Source: Chloroflexota bacterium (GTDB lineage: Bacteria > Chloroflexota > Anaerolineae > Anaerolineales > Villigracilaceae). From it: 64,000 nucleotides of DNA. Shown here piece after piece: positions 19,137 through 27,904 of the stretch (position 1 is the stretch's first letter; each line of letters begins with the position of its first letter). The notes under the pieces are model-generated. The model was given only the letters and a program-made list of their open reading frames with translations, had not been told where the DNA came from and did not search any database. The stretch is from positions 154,805-218,804 of the forward strand of contig JAAENC010000496.1 of NCBI GenBank assembly GCA_024224815.1, read 5' to 3'. Made by a program: the position numbers and the translations under genes.

Positions 19137-19366
19137 TTTGTGTCCTTTTGGAATAGAATACCGAAAAAGTGTATCATTAAAGAGAAGTTTTGAACTTATA
19201 ATTCTGTTAGCTAATCAGGCTCTATTAATTAAAAGCAAGCATAGGCGTATGTCAGAAAAGAAAAACGAAGGATGCTGCATAATTTTGGAGTAGAATAGGC
19301 AAGCCTTTTTTCCAGACCACAAAACATTACCACTAAACAAGAAAAGAAAGCTCGAAAGGAGTTCTC

Positions 19367-20869
19367 ATGAACGAAAATTTCACCAAGCTCAAAACCCTCA
19401 TCGCCGAAGTCGCTGATTTAAACGCAGCTCAAGCTATTTTAGGCTGGGATCAACAAACCTATATGCCCCCCGGTGGTGCAGAGGCACGCGGGCATCAACT
19501 TGCCACGCTTGGTAGCCTAACGCACCAAAAATTCACATCAGAAGAAATTGGAAAATTACTCGATGAGCTAAAAAGAGAATTCGCCGATGCTGACCCTGAT
19601 TCTGATGAAGCACGTTATATCAAAGTTGCCGCGAAAGACTATGATCAGGCAACAAAAGTTCCGTCAGAGTACGTGGCTAGATTCGCTCAGCTAACTGCAC
19701 GAGCACACGAATCATGGGCAAAAGCGCGTGAGGCTTCTGATTTTTCCATTTTCCAAGCGGACTTGGAAGAAATCGTTGAAATACGCAAAGAATATGTTTC
19801 TTTCTTCCCTCCGGCTGACCACCCTTACGATACATTGCTCGATGAATTTGAGCCTGGCATGAAAACCGCCGAAGTGCAAGAGATTTTCGGCACTATGCGC
19901 GTTAAACAGGTTGAATTGCTCAAAGCCATTGCTGATGCTAAACAAGTGGATGACAGTTTTATGCACGTCAATTACCCGGAAAAACAACAATGGGATTTTG
20001 GCGTAGAAGTCGCCACAAAATTTGGCTACGATTGGAATCGCGGAAGACAAGACAAATCTGTGCATCCTTTTACAACATCCTTTGGCATCAACGATGTTCG
20101 TATCACCACCCGTTTTATGGAAGATTTCTTCCCATCTGCTCTTTTTGGCACGATGCACGAAGCAGGACACGGTCTATATGAAATGGGTGTAAATCAGGAA
20201 TATGAACGCACCCCACTCAACGGTGGCGCGTCGCTTGGATTGCACGAATCACAATCTCGAATGTATGAAAATCTCGTAGGACGCTCAATGCCCTTCTGGG
20301 AGCATTTTTATCCGCGCCTGCAAGAAACTTTCCCAACACAATTGGGCAATGTGGATTTGCCAAATTTCTACAAAGGGATTAACAAAGTCGAGCCATCTCT
20401 TATCCGCGTAGAAGCTGATGAAGCGACCTATAATATGCACATCATGCTGCGCCTTGAGTTAGAAATCGCCATGATCGAAGGCAGCGTAGCTGTTAAAGAT
20501 TTACCCGAACTTTGGAACACAAAATTCGAAGAATATCTTGGTATCACGCCCCCCAACGACGCAGAAGGCGTACTCCAGGACATTCACTGGTCATTTGGTG
20601 GGCTGGGCTACTTCTCTACATATGCCCTCGGCAATCTGGTTTCCGTTCAGCTTTGGGAAAAGATCAACGAAGATATTTCTGATCTGGACGAACAGATCCG
20701 TCAGGGAAAATTTGACACACTCCTTAGCTGGCTGCGTGATAATGTCCACACCCATGGGCGCAAATACGAACCGCAGGAACTTGTCCAGAAAGTGACTGGT
20801 TCCAAAATTACGCCAGAACCTTATTTACGCTATCTCGAAAGCAAATATAGCGATATTTACGGCCTTTAA
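19367..20869 (+). CDS. Carboxypeptidase Taq (peptidase family M32)
   Basis: A 500-residue metallocarboxypeptidase. The zinc motif HEAGH lies at about residues 264-268 (GTMHEAGHGLYEMG), followed by the conserved GLHESQSR.YEN with the third ligand. The N-terminal block QILGWDQQTYMPP-like and the HPFTTSF strand also match the family, and the length is typical. It trims C-terminal amino acids from peptides in the cytoplasm. It has a strong ribosome site, AAAGGAG, 7 nt before the ATG and stands alone. Confidence 0.95.
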   Translation: MNENFTKLKTLIAEVADLNAAQAILGWDQQTYMPPGGAEARGHQLATLGSLTHQKFTSEEIGKLLDELKREFADADPDSDEARYIKVAAKDYDQATKVPSEYVARFAQLTARAHESWAKAREASDFSIFQADLEEIVEIRKEYVSFFPPADHPYDTLLDEFEPGMKTAEVQEIFGTMRVKQVELLKAIADAKQVDDSFMHVNYPEKQQWDFGVEVATKFGYDWNRGRQDKSVHPFTTSFGINDVRITTRFMEDFFPSALFGTMHEAGHGLYEMGVNQEYERTPLNGGASLGLHESQSRMYENLVGRSMPFWEHFYPRLQETFPTQLGNVDLPNFYKGINKVEPSLIRVEADEATYNMHIMLRLELEIAMIEGSVAVKDLPELWNTKFEEYLGITPPNDAEGVLQDIHWSFGGLGYFSTYALGNLVSVQLWEKINEDISDLDEQIRQGKFDTLLSWLRDNVHTHGRKYEPQELVQKVTGSKITPEPYLRYLESKYSDIYGL

Positions 20870-20878
20870 AAAACTATT

Positions 20879-20929
20879 GCGTATTTCGTATTGCGTAAAA
20901 AACACATAATGCGAAATACGCTTTCCTTT
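20879..20929 (+). terminator. Hairpin after M32 gene, probable terminator
   Basis: The inverted repeat GCGTATTTCG / CGAAATACGC encloses a 22-base loop and is followed by CTTTCCTTTT. It ends only 2 bp before the next start codon, so it may also limit that gene's translation. Confidence 0.55.
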
Positions 20930-20931
20930 TA

Positions 20932-21831
20932 ATGAGAAAAATAATCTCCCTGCTCATCACCATCGTCTTTTTATCTGGATGTAACCGTGCGGGCATATCG
21001 CCAATATCAACATCGGTTCCTGAAAACCACGTTCTAACTGTTGTTGCAGAAACGATGGCCGCACTCCCAAGCTCCACGCCTGCTCCCCTTTTACCAACAG
21101 CGACAGTTGCCCCAACAAATACCCCCACCCTCCCCCCAACAGTTACACCAACCAGTATTTCTACAGCACTACCTGAAGTTCCGCGCCCTGCCATTCAGGT
21201 TCTTTCTCCAGGGACATTATCAAAAGTCGTTTCGCCGATCGTGCTAAAAAGCTATATCCGCCCCGGAGCAGATGGTCTGATTCAAGTAGAGTTATTGGGC
21301 GAAGATGGGCGTTTATTGGCTCGTGAAATATTACGAAGAGAAAGCGTTCTTGCCGAGGGGGCATACGTCAGCATCGAAATCCCCTTCGAGACACGCGCTG
21401 CGGCTGAGCTAGGACGCTTGCAGATCAGCACCAAAGATGATCTTGACCGCCCCCTTGAAAAGGAAAGTATTCACCTTTTATTACTCTCCGTTGGAGACAA
21501 TGACATTAACCTGGGCGCAGCACCTTATGCGCGTGCAGCTTTCTTTTACCCAAGATCTAAAACCGAGATATTTGGCGGGACATTGCCAATTATTGGCGAA
21601 ATCCAAGCCTATAATGACAACCCTGTTATTTTAGATTTGCTCGACGACGAAGGGAAAACGCTCGGGACACGCACCCTTTCATTTACGGCGGGGAGCAGAG
21701 AAGAGTTTGAGACCACAATCGAGTATGATGTGGACGAGCAAGCTGAAGCACGTTTGGTCATCCGTCAGGCAGATGAAAAATTTGAAGGCAGTGTTTATCT
21801 TCACAGCCAAATCGTGGTGATTAATCCTTAA
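20932..21831 (+). CDS. Thr/Pro-rich lipoprotein, function unknown
   Basis: A 299-residue lipoprotein with lipobox LSGC (Cys17), a Thr/Pro-rich linker of about 60 residues, and two beta-sandwich-like repeats. The repeats carry the pattern 'VELLGEDGRLLARE' and 'LDLLDDEGKTLGTR', reminiscent of Gmad2-type immunoglobulin folds. Such proteins sit outside the membrane and the linker spans the wall or surface layer. No enzymatic motif was seen. No clear ribosome site precedes the ATG. Confidence 0.6.
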   Translation: MRKIISLLITIVFLSGCNRAGISPISTSVPENHVLTVVAETMAALPSSTPAPLLPTATVAPTNTPTLPPTVTPTSISTALPEVPRPAIQVLSPGTLSKVVSPIVLKSYIRPGADGLIQVELLGEDGRLLAREILRRESVLAEGAYVSIEIPFETRAAAELGRLQISTKDDLDRPLEKESIHLLLLSVGDNDINLGAAPYARAAFFYPRSKTEIFGGTLPIIGEIQAYNDNPVILDLLDDEGKTLGTRTLSFTAGSREEFETTIEYDVDEQAEARLVIRQADEKFEGSVYLHSQIVVINP

Positions 21832-21839
21832 TCAAAAAA

Positions 21840-21870
21840 GCCGCTCCTTTGCAGGAGCGGCTTCCTTTTT
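21840..21870. terminator. Terminator between convergent genes
   Basis: The perfect stem GCCGCTCC / GGAGCGGC with a six-base loop and a T-rich tail lies between the lipoprotein and the convergent small membrane protein. Confidence 0.85.
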
Positions 21871-22130
21871 TACGATTCTATTTTTCCTAACCAATCCCCT
21901 ACAAAAAGAAAAATCAGCGCCCCGATCAGAGCAAAGCCTAGATTAAGTTCGCCTATGGGGTAAATGAACCAATTACTCCATTGCGCCGCAAAATGCCCTG
22001 CGAAAAATCCCAGCCACGCTAAAATCAGATAAAAAAGGATGCGCTTAGGTCCGCCGCCGCGCCAAAGATGATAAAGTACACCGAGCAACGAAGCGACTAA
22101 AAAAGCAAGAAAAAGGGATGGAATGTTCAT
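21870..22130 (-). CDS. Small membrane protein, unknown
   Basis: An 86-residue protein with three predicted membrane helices (about 3-20, 30-50, 60-80). No family was recognised. It starts inside the upstream gene's stop codon (ATGA) and is probably translated with the mnmA-linked operon. Confidence 0.6.
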   Translation of the reverse strand: MNIPSLFLAFLVASLLGVLYHLWRGGGPKRILFYLILAWLGFFAGHFAAQWSNWFIYPIGELNLGFALIGALIFLFVGDWLGKIES

Positions 22131-22582
22131 AATAACTCCGAAACACTTTCTAGCTCACTGAAAAAATAATCACGGTCTTCTTTTTTGGACATTTCTTTGC
22201 CCGCACTCTTTGCTAAATCGACATAAGCGCGCCCTTTGTCTATATCCCCCGAAACTGCGCTGGCACGTGCCAAAGCTTCATAGGCAAAGGCCAGGTCAAA
22301 ATCACCAAGATCATTTTTCTCACAAAGATTGAGACAAGTTTGCGCATATTTATGCGCCATTACGCCAAAGCCCAATACAGCATAAACGCGTGAGATCTGC
22401 CAATCTCCGCGCGCAAATTCGAGCGGCGTACCGATCTCGCCCCAATGATAACGAGAAGCATGCGCCATACGGATCATCTGTGCATCTTCATCTTTTCTAC
22501 GCTCTTTTTTATCGAGCAAATCCCAAACACCATTAAAACATTCTTTGGCAAATTTTCGGTGCATTTCCTCTTTATTTGTCAT
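22127..22582 (-). CDS. Hypothetical helical protein (TPR-like)
   Basis: A 151-residue soluble, all-helical protein. The C-terminal half has TPR-like helix pairs (AFAYEALARASAVSGD.DKGRAYVDLAKSAGKE). It overlaps mnmA by 11 bp and the next gene by 4 bp, indicating an operon. Function is unknown. Confidence 0.6.
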   Translation of the reverse strand: MTNKEEMHRKFAKECFNGVWDLLDKKERRKDEDAQMIRMAHASRYHWGEIGTPLEFARGDWQISRVYAVLGFGVMAHKYAQTCLNLCEKNDLGDFDLAFAYEALARASAVSGDIDKGRAYVDLAKSAGKEMSKKEDRDYFFSELESVSELL

Positions 22583-23660
22583 TTTCTTTTCCCTTGGATG
22601 GCTGGATCATCCCGCCACCGAGACAAATCTCTCCATCATAAAAAACGGCTGCTTGCCCGGGGGTGATATCGCGCTGCGGCGCATCAAACTTGATTTGGGC
22701 TTGATCGGTGCCGAAAGGCTCAATCTCTGCCCATGCTTCCCGCGCCGCATAACGGATCTTGACCTCAGCACGGAAGGTTTCTACTGGCGCTTTTCCGCTG
22801 ATCCAATTTATTTTATCGACAAACATTTCACTGCTCCCCAGCTCTTCTGCCTCCCCAACGACAAGCCGATTTGAAGCAATATCTTTCGCCAAAACATAAA
22901 GCGGATTTGGCGCAGAAACGCTCAAACCTTTACGCTGACCGATGGTATACGAGGCCAAACCTTCATGTTCGCCTAAAACTTTGCCTGCACTTGTCACAAT
23001 TTCACCCCTTACCGTTGTCTGTGGGGCATATTCGCGCAGAAAATCTCTATAGTCGCCACCGGAGAGAAAACATAAGTCTTGGCTATCCGATTTTTCTGCA
23101 ACGGGCAAGTTGAATTTGCGGGCGAGTTCGCGAATCTCCGATTTGGGATATCCGCCAACAGGGAAAAGAGATTGGCGCAACTGAGTCTGATTCAGTACAT
23201 GCAAAACATAGGCTTGGTCTTTGCCCTTATCTACGCCGCGCAAAAGCTGCACTTCGCCATCTTCTTTTTTATTTAGGCGAACATAATGCCCGGAGGCAAT
23301 AAAGTCTGCGCCGAGTTCAAGGGCGTGTTCGCGCAAAACGCCCCAACGAATATGACGGTTACACATCAGGCATGGATTTGGCGTTTCACCCTGCTCATAA
23401 CTCGACAGGAAATAATCAACGACAACATCACGGAAGGGCTGCTTTGCATCTACAGTGTGAAAAGGAATATCAAATTTCCGTGCCACTTGCTCTGCCAAAG
23501 AGACAGATTCGAGGGTACAGCAAGCATTTTCGCTCTCTTTGCCAGGTTGTGACCAGAGACGAAGCATGAGACCGATCACTTCATGGCCCTGCTCTTTGAG
23601 CAAAGCCGCTGCGACGGATGAATCGACCCCGCCGGACATAGCTACTACAATTTTAGACAT
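22572..23660 (-). CDS. mnmA: tRNA-specific 2-thiouridylase MnmA
   Basis: A 362-residue MnmA. The PP-loop SGGVDSSVAA binds ATP. The catalytic cysteines lie in NPCLMCNRHIRWG and SQDLCFL, and the C-terminal beta-barrel is complete. It installs the 2-thio group on U34 of tRNA-Lys, Glu and Gln. It heads a three-gene operon with two unknown genes and is divergent from the phosphohexomutase. Confidence 0.96.
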   Translation of the reverse strand: MSKIVVAMSGGVDSSVAAALLKEQGHEVIGLMLRLWSQPGKESENACCTLESVSLAEQVARKFDIPFHTVDAKQPFRDVVVDYFLSSYEQGETPNPCLMCNRHIRWGVLREHALELGADFIASGHYVRLNKKEDGEVQLLRGVDKGKDQAYVLHVLNQTQLRQSLFPVGGYPKSEIRELARKFNLPVAEKSDSQDLCFLSGGDYRDFLREYAPQTTVRGEIVTSAGKVLGEHEGLASYTIGQRKGLSVSAPNPLYVLAKDIASNRLVVGEAEELGSSEMFVDKINWISGKAPVETFRAEVKIRYAAREAWAEIEPFGTDQAQIKFDAPQRDITPGQAAVFYDGEICLGGGMIQPSKGKENDK

Positions 23661-23771
23661 AGTTTATTATCTTAGGTAATTTCTATAAAAAAAGCAGCTT
23701 AGATTATACCCGCATCGGTATGCACCTGTTATAATACTTTTCGTCACTAAAGAAAATTTCACGGAGAATTT

Positions 23772-25196
23772 ATGCCTTATAAAATCAAATTTGGAACCGA
23801 CGGCTGGCGAGGACAAGTTGCCGAAAACTATACTTTTGAAAATGTACGCCGTTGTGCCCAAGGTTTTGCTTCTTACCTGATCGAAAAAGGAGATGTTGGT
23901 AAACGGGTTATCGTTGGCTACGATAAACGCTTCCGTTCAGAAGATTTTGCAGAAGCCGTAGCCGAAGTTTTGGCAGGAAATGGCTTGAAAGTTTACCTAA
24001 CAGACGATGCCTCACCCACCCCCGTTATTTCTTACGCAGTTGTTGCTAAAAAGGCCGTTGGTGCGGTGAATGTGACTGCTTCTCATAACCCACCTACAGA
24101 TAATGGCTTCAAAGTTCGTGATGAAAATGGTGGCGCGATTGACCCTGCCGGGCTAACGAAAATCGAAGCATTAATTCCCGATTCGCTTGATAATGTAAAA
24201 ATTAAAGACGTTGATGAAGCAAAAGCCGATGGCTCTATCACCCTCTTCGATTCAACTGTTAACTATATCGCTAATCTCGAAAAACTGATCGATGTACAAC
24301 CGATCAAAGATGCAGGATTAACCGTTCTCGTAGATGCGATGTGGGGCAATGGCGCGGGCTGGTTTACAAAATTATTGGGCGGCGGTGCGACCAAAATTAT
24401 CGAAATTCACAATGAACGCAACCCATCTTTCCCGGAAATGAAACGCCCAGAGCCAATTCCACCAAATGTGGATGTCGGCTTAGAAGCAGGCAAAGATAAT
24501 AATGCCGATATTGTCCTTATGAACGATGGCGACGCAGATCGCGTTGGTTTTGGCGATGAAAATGGCGAATTTATTGACCAACTCCGTGCTTATGGACTCC
24601 TGGCCTATTACCTCCTTGAAGTACGCGGTGAGCGCGGCGATATCGTAAAGACTCTTTCCACAACTACCATACTTAATAAGTTAGGCAAAGTTTATAATGT
24701 GCCCGTTCATGAGACTGGCGTGGGTTTCAAATATATTGCCCCCAAATTCACTGAAACCGACGCACTCATTGGCGGCGAAGAATCTGGCGGATACGCTTTC
24801 CGTGGGAACGTCCCCGAACGCGACGGCATTCTCGCTGGTCTCTATATGCTTGATCTCCTCGTGCGCACAGGCAAAAAACCTACCGAACTCCTGGCAGAGC
24901 TTTTTGAAAAAGTTGGCGGTGAGCATTTCTATAATCGTATTGATACCCCTTTTGAAGGTGATAAACAAGAGAAAATCGACACAATTTTGGCCGCCAACCC
25001 CGAAACCATCGGTGGGCTAAAAGTGACCGAGCTTGTCACCGTAGATGGCTACCAATTCCGTCTGGAAGATGGTGGCTGGTTGCTAATTCGTTTCAGCGGC
25101 ACCGAGCCAATTCTCCGCGTTTACTGCGAAACCATGCACGAAGACAAAGTAGACGCTATTTTGCAAGACGGATTGAAAGTTGCTGGGATAAAGTAA
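23772..25196 (+). CDS. Phosphoglucomutase/phosphomannomutase family enzyme
   Basis: A 474-residue alpha-D-phosphohexomutase. It has the catalytic-Ser loop [14 protein letters not shown], the metal loop [16 protein letters not shown], the sugar loop [10 protein letters not shown] and the phosphate loop [12 protein letters not shown]. It interconverts hexose-1- and hexose-6-phosphates and so could supply nucleotide-sugar precursors for the EPS locus. Which hexose is used cannot be told from these motifs. GGAGAA precedes the ATG. Confidence 0.93.
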   Translation: MPYKIKFGTDGWRGQVAENYTFENVRRCAQGFASYLIEKGDVGKRVIVGYDKRFRSEDFAEAVAEVLAGNGLKVYLTDDASPTPVISYAVVAKKAVGAVNVTASHNPPTDNGFKVRDENGGAIDPAGLTKIEALIPDSLDNVKIKDVDEAKADGSITLFDSTVNYIANLEKLIDVQPIKDAGLTVLVDAMWGNGAGWFTKLLGGGATKIIEIHNERNPSFPEMKRPEPIPPNVDVGLEAGKDNNADIVLMNDGDADRVGFGDENGEFIDQLRAYGLLAYYLLEVRGERGDIVKTLSTTTILNKLGKVYNVPVHETGVGFKYIAPKFTETDALIGGEESGGYAFRGNVPERDGILAGLYMLDLLVRTGKKPTELLAELFEKVGGEHFYNRIDTPFEGDKQEKIDTILAANPETIGGLKVTELVTVDGYQFRLEDGGWLLIRFSGTEPILRVYCETMHEDKVDAILQDGLKVAGIK

Positions 25197-25262
25197 GTGT
25201 CTAAGTGCCATGTTCTTAGGTATCACAACAACATGGTACATTAACACCTGACACACTTATAC

Positions 25263-26156
25263 ATGGCACTCACAGACACCCACGCCCATCTTTACTGGCA
25301 TAAATTTGACGAAGACCGCGATGAAGTTATCGCACGCGCATCAGAAGCAGGATTAACGCGCATTCTCGTCCCCGGAACCACACTTGAAACGAGTCTTGCT
25401 TCCGTTAAATTGGCAGAATCTGACTCGATCATTTTTGCCGCAGTCGGCATCCACCCCACAGATGCCCTAACGTGGACAGAAAAAACTGCCGATGAGCTAG
25501 AAGAGCTCGCAAAACACCCCCTCCCCAACCCTCCCCCTCAGGGGGATGGAAGAGTTCTCCCCCCTGAGGAGGGAGCCAGAGGGGGGCATAAAAGCAAAGT
25601 CGTTGCCATCGGCGAAATTGGTCTCGATTATTATTGGGATCGCGCACCGCACGACGTGCAAAAGGATATTTTAGAAAAGCAACTTTTGCTTGCAGAGAGA
25701 TTAAATCTGCCCATTGTGCTACACTTGCGCGAAAAAAATGATAAAACTGAAGGCAACTGCGCTGCTGACTTGCTCGAAATGCTCGAGAAATGGGTAACAA
25801 GCCTAAGGTCAGGAGCGCATCCATTAGTAAAATGCCCGGGTGTGCTACACTCTTTTTCCGGCACCGAGGAAATTGCTAAAAAAGCCATCTCGCTCGGCTT
25901 TATGATCGGTGTAACAGGCCCGATCACCTTTAAGAAAATGAATCAGCGGAGAGAAATGATCGCATCTCTCCCATTGGAGAAATTGCTTATAGAAACAGAC
26001 GCACCTTTTCTTAGCCCGCACCCCAAACGCGGAAAAAGAAATGAGCCCACCCATGTGCGTTTTATAGCAGAAAAAATTGCCGAAGTACACGGCAAAAGCC
26101 CGCGAGAAATTGCAGAAATTACCACTGCAAACGCCGCTCGCTTATTTAATTGGTGA
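25263..26156 (+). CDS. TatD-family metal-dependent hydrolase with palindromic insert
   Basis: A 297-residue TatD-type DNase/hydrolase. It shows DTHAHLYW (first metal ligands), GEIGLDYYW (Glu ligand), VLHLRE, VLHSFSG and ETDAPFL. Between the blocks ending 'LAKHP' and starting 'KVVAIGEIG', residues 85-108 are Pro/Gly-rich and encoded by a 70-bp palindromic repeat (25517-25586) that keeps the frame. That point is normally a short loop, so the fold should survive. A second extra stretch, around TSLRSGAHPLVKCP before VLHSF, is also longer than in E. coli TatD. Confidence 0.9.
   Translation: MALTDTHAHLYWHKFDEDRDEVIARASEAGLTRILVPGTTLETSLASVKLAESDSIIFAAVGIHPTDALTWTEKTADELEELAKHPLPNPPPQGDGRVLPPEEGARGGHKSKVVAIGEIGLDYYWDRAPHDVQKDILEKQLLLAERLNLPIVLHLREKNDKTEGNCAADLLEMLEKWVTSLRSGAHPLVKCPGVLHSFSGTEEIAKKAISLGFMIGVTGPITFKKMNQRREMIASLPLEKLLIETDAPFLSPHPKRGKRNEPTHVRFIAEKIAEVHGKSPREIAEITTANAARLFNW
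25517..25586. repeat. In-frame palindromic repeat inside tatD-family gene
   Basis: A 70-bp imperfect palindrome. A C-rich left arm ends CCCCCTCAGGGGG and a right arm begins CCCCCCTGAGGAGGGAG and ends in a G-run. Base composition is sharply different from the rest of the gene. It resembles mobile palindromic elements that insert into coding genes without breaking the frame. Confidence 0.8.
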
Positions 26157-26160
26157 AATT

Positions 26161-27117
26161 TTGAGCACGACAACCTTAGTTAAAGCAAATGTTGAAAAAG
26201 TAGAAGAGCGGATGCGCGCTCAGGCAAATGAACGCCACCCCGACCTGCGGGTAGCGCTTGACAATCTGCTCGTATCTGGCGGCAAACGCGTTCGCCCAAA
26301 GTTGGTTCTTTTAACGGGCAATATGCTTGGCGCAGACCCCGAAAAACTGATCACGCTCGCAGCTGCAATTGAATTGCTGCACACAGCCACGCTTGTCCAT
26401 GACGACTTAATTGACGGCTCACTGATGCGTCGCGGAAACGAAACCATAAACGCCAACTGGACACCTGCCGCAACCGTACTCACCGGCGATTTTATCTTTG
26501 CCCGTGCGGCAAAACTGGCCGCTGAAACCGGTTCGCTGACAGTCATGGAAGAATTTGCCGAAACCCTGGCCATTATGGTCAACGGCGAATTAACCCAAAT
26601 GTTCGACGCACGCGGTTTAGCAAGCAGAGAAAATTATTATCAACGAATTTATGCGAAAACAGGCTCTCTTTTTGAGCTTTCTACACACGGAGCAGCCATC
26701 ATTAGCCCCGTAGATGCAGAAATTGTCGAAAAAGCACGCATTTTTGGGCGCGAGCTTGGCACCGCATTCCAGATCGTGGATGATGTTTTAGATTTCACTG
26801 GCGATCAAACTGCCGTTGGAAAACCAGTCGGTAGCGACCTCTTGCAAGGATTAATTACCCTGCCCGCCCTCTACTATATAGAAAAACACCCTGAAGACAA
26901 AGAAGTAAAATCCTTGCTCAAAGGGCATTTCCATAATAAAAAAGAAATGGGTATTTTGATCGAAAATATTCGCAAAAGCGATGCCATTCAACTCGCGCTA
27001 GAAGAGGCAAAAGAATATGCCGCTCGCGCCCTGCAATCGCTTAATGGCCAACCCCAAAGCGAGGAAAGACACGCCCTTGAAAGCCTCGCTGAATACGTAA
27101 CGAATCGCAATGTTTAA
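26161..27117 (+). CDS. Polyprenyl diphosphate synthase (trans-isoprenyl)
   Basis: About 318 residues counted from the TTG at 26161, chosen because it follows the tatD stop by 4 bp. Upstream readings would run inside that gene. The first aspartate-rich motif is LVHDDLIDG and the second FQIVDDVLDFTGD, with the upstream GGKRVRPKL for IPP binding. The residues before the first DD motif (LLHTAT) are small, fitting a medium-to-long chain product such as a quinone side chain or undecaprenyl precursor. Its end overlaps the DUF177 gene by 8 bp. Confidence 0.9.
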   Translation: MSTTTLVKANVEKVEERMRAQANERHPDLRVALDNLLVSGGKRVRPKLVLLTGNMLGADPEKLITLAAAIELLHTATLVHDDLIDGSLMRRGNETINANWTPAATVLTGDFIFARAAKLAAETGSLTVMEEFAETLAIMVNGELTQMFDARGLASRENYYQRIYAKTGSLFELSTHGAAIISPVDAEIVEKARIFGRELGTAFQIVDDVLDFTGDQTAVGKPVGSDLLQGLITLPALYYIEKHPEDKEVKSLLKGHFHNKKEMGILIENIRKSDAIQLALEEAKEYAARALQSLNGQPQSEERHALESLAEYVTNRNV

Positions 27118-27637
27118 AAACCCTTTTATCTTAAAACTTGGCTCTTTCCTGCATCAATCACCGGGCTACAGCCGTGAATATCCCTTTGAGCACGAGAAAG
27201 TTCAATTCAAAGAAGATTTCTCCCTAAATAATCTCGAAGGTCTTGTTAACGCCACTCGCACACAACAAGGCTTACTTATTCAGGGAAATTTTGAAGGGAA
27301 TTTAACCCTGAACTGCGTTCGTTGCCTTGAAGATTATTCCCATTTTCTGAGCTGGAAAATCACCGAACTCTATGTTTTTGAAGGGCAGGATGCCACCGAA
27401 GACGAACTTATTTTACCCGCCAACGCCCAAATTGATCTGGGAGAAGCAATTGCAGACGAAGCCTTGCTAGATATCCCCATCAACCCGATCTGCAAAGAAG
27501 ATTGTCAGGGGCTTTGTCAGGCTTGCGGCACAAATCTAAATCTCGGAGATTGTGGGCACGAAGAACTCCCTATAGAGGAAGATTCTGATGAAGAAGAGCA
27601 CTCACCCTTTGCAGGTCTAAAAGATCTACTGGATTAA
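27110..27637 (+). CDS. DUF177 (YceD) protein
   Basis: A 175-residue YceD-family protein (PF02620). It has the block LNCVRCLEDY and the Cys cluster ICKEDCQGLCQACG, a probable zinc site. The acidic tail EEDSDEEEHS and FAGLKDLL end are typical. YceD assists 23S rRNA accumulation and is usually followed by rpmF (ribosomal protein L32). No rpmF follows here; the next 267 bp hold repeats instead. Confidence 0.85.
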   Translation: MFKNPFILKLGSFLHQSPGYSREYPFEHEKVQFKEDFSLNNLEGLVNATRTQQGLLIQGNFEGNLTLNCVRCLEDYSHFLSWKITELYVFEGQDATEDELILPANAQIDLGEAIADEALLDIPINPICKEDCQGLCQACGTNLNLGDCGHEELPIEEDSDEEEHSPFAGLKDLLD

Positions 27638-27700
27638 GAACCGCTTCATGCCTGATTTGGGCTTGCTACCGATAAAGAACATCTCTGCATCTCTCATCTC

Positions 27701-27719
27701 GTCACGCTAAAAGCGTGAC
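27701..27719. repeat. Perfect short palindrome
   Basis: GTCACGCT-AAA-AGCGTGAC is a perfect 8-bp inverted repeat in the gap after the DUF177 gene. It has no T-tail, so it is not a classic terminator. Confidence 0.6.
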
Positions 27720-27763
27720 CTACAACATGGTTTCTTTGATGATGAGTAAATTAAAGTGGTGTG

Positions 27764-27856
27764 ATGAATCTGCGAGGAAGGCTTTAGCCTGACAAAGCAG
27801 TCTCCTTATCTAAAAGCGAGATTGCTTCGCCGAAAAACATCGGCTCGCAAAGACAA
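27764..27856. repeat. Degraded interspersed palindromic repeat, copy 1
   Basis: Shares the blocks TCTGCGAGGA, GAGATTGCTTCG and CTCGCAAAG, in this order, with copy 2 at 28881-28966. The outer blocks are inverted copies of each other, as in the small repeats scattered through many environmental bacterial genomes. Confidence 0.7.
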
Positions 27857-27904
27857 TGCTATCAATTATCGTTTTATTATTGCCAAAGTTTCAGGAGGAT
27901 AAAG

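Noticed and set aside
19712-20170. 152-codon open frame opposite the M32 carboxypeptidase
   Set aside because: It lies wholly antisense to a well-conserved gene and encodes no recognisable domain.
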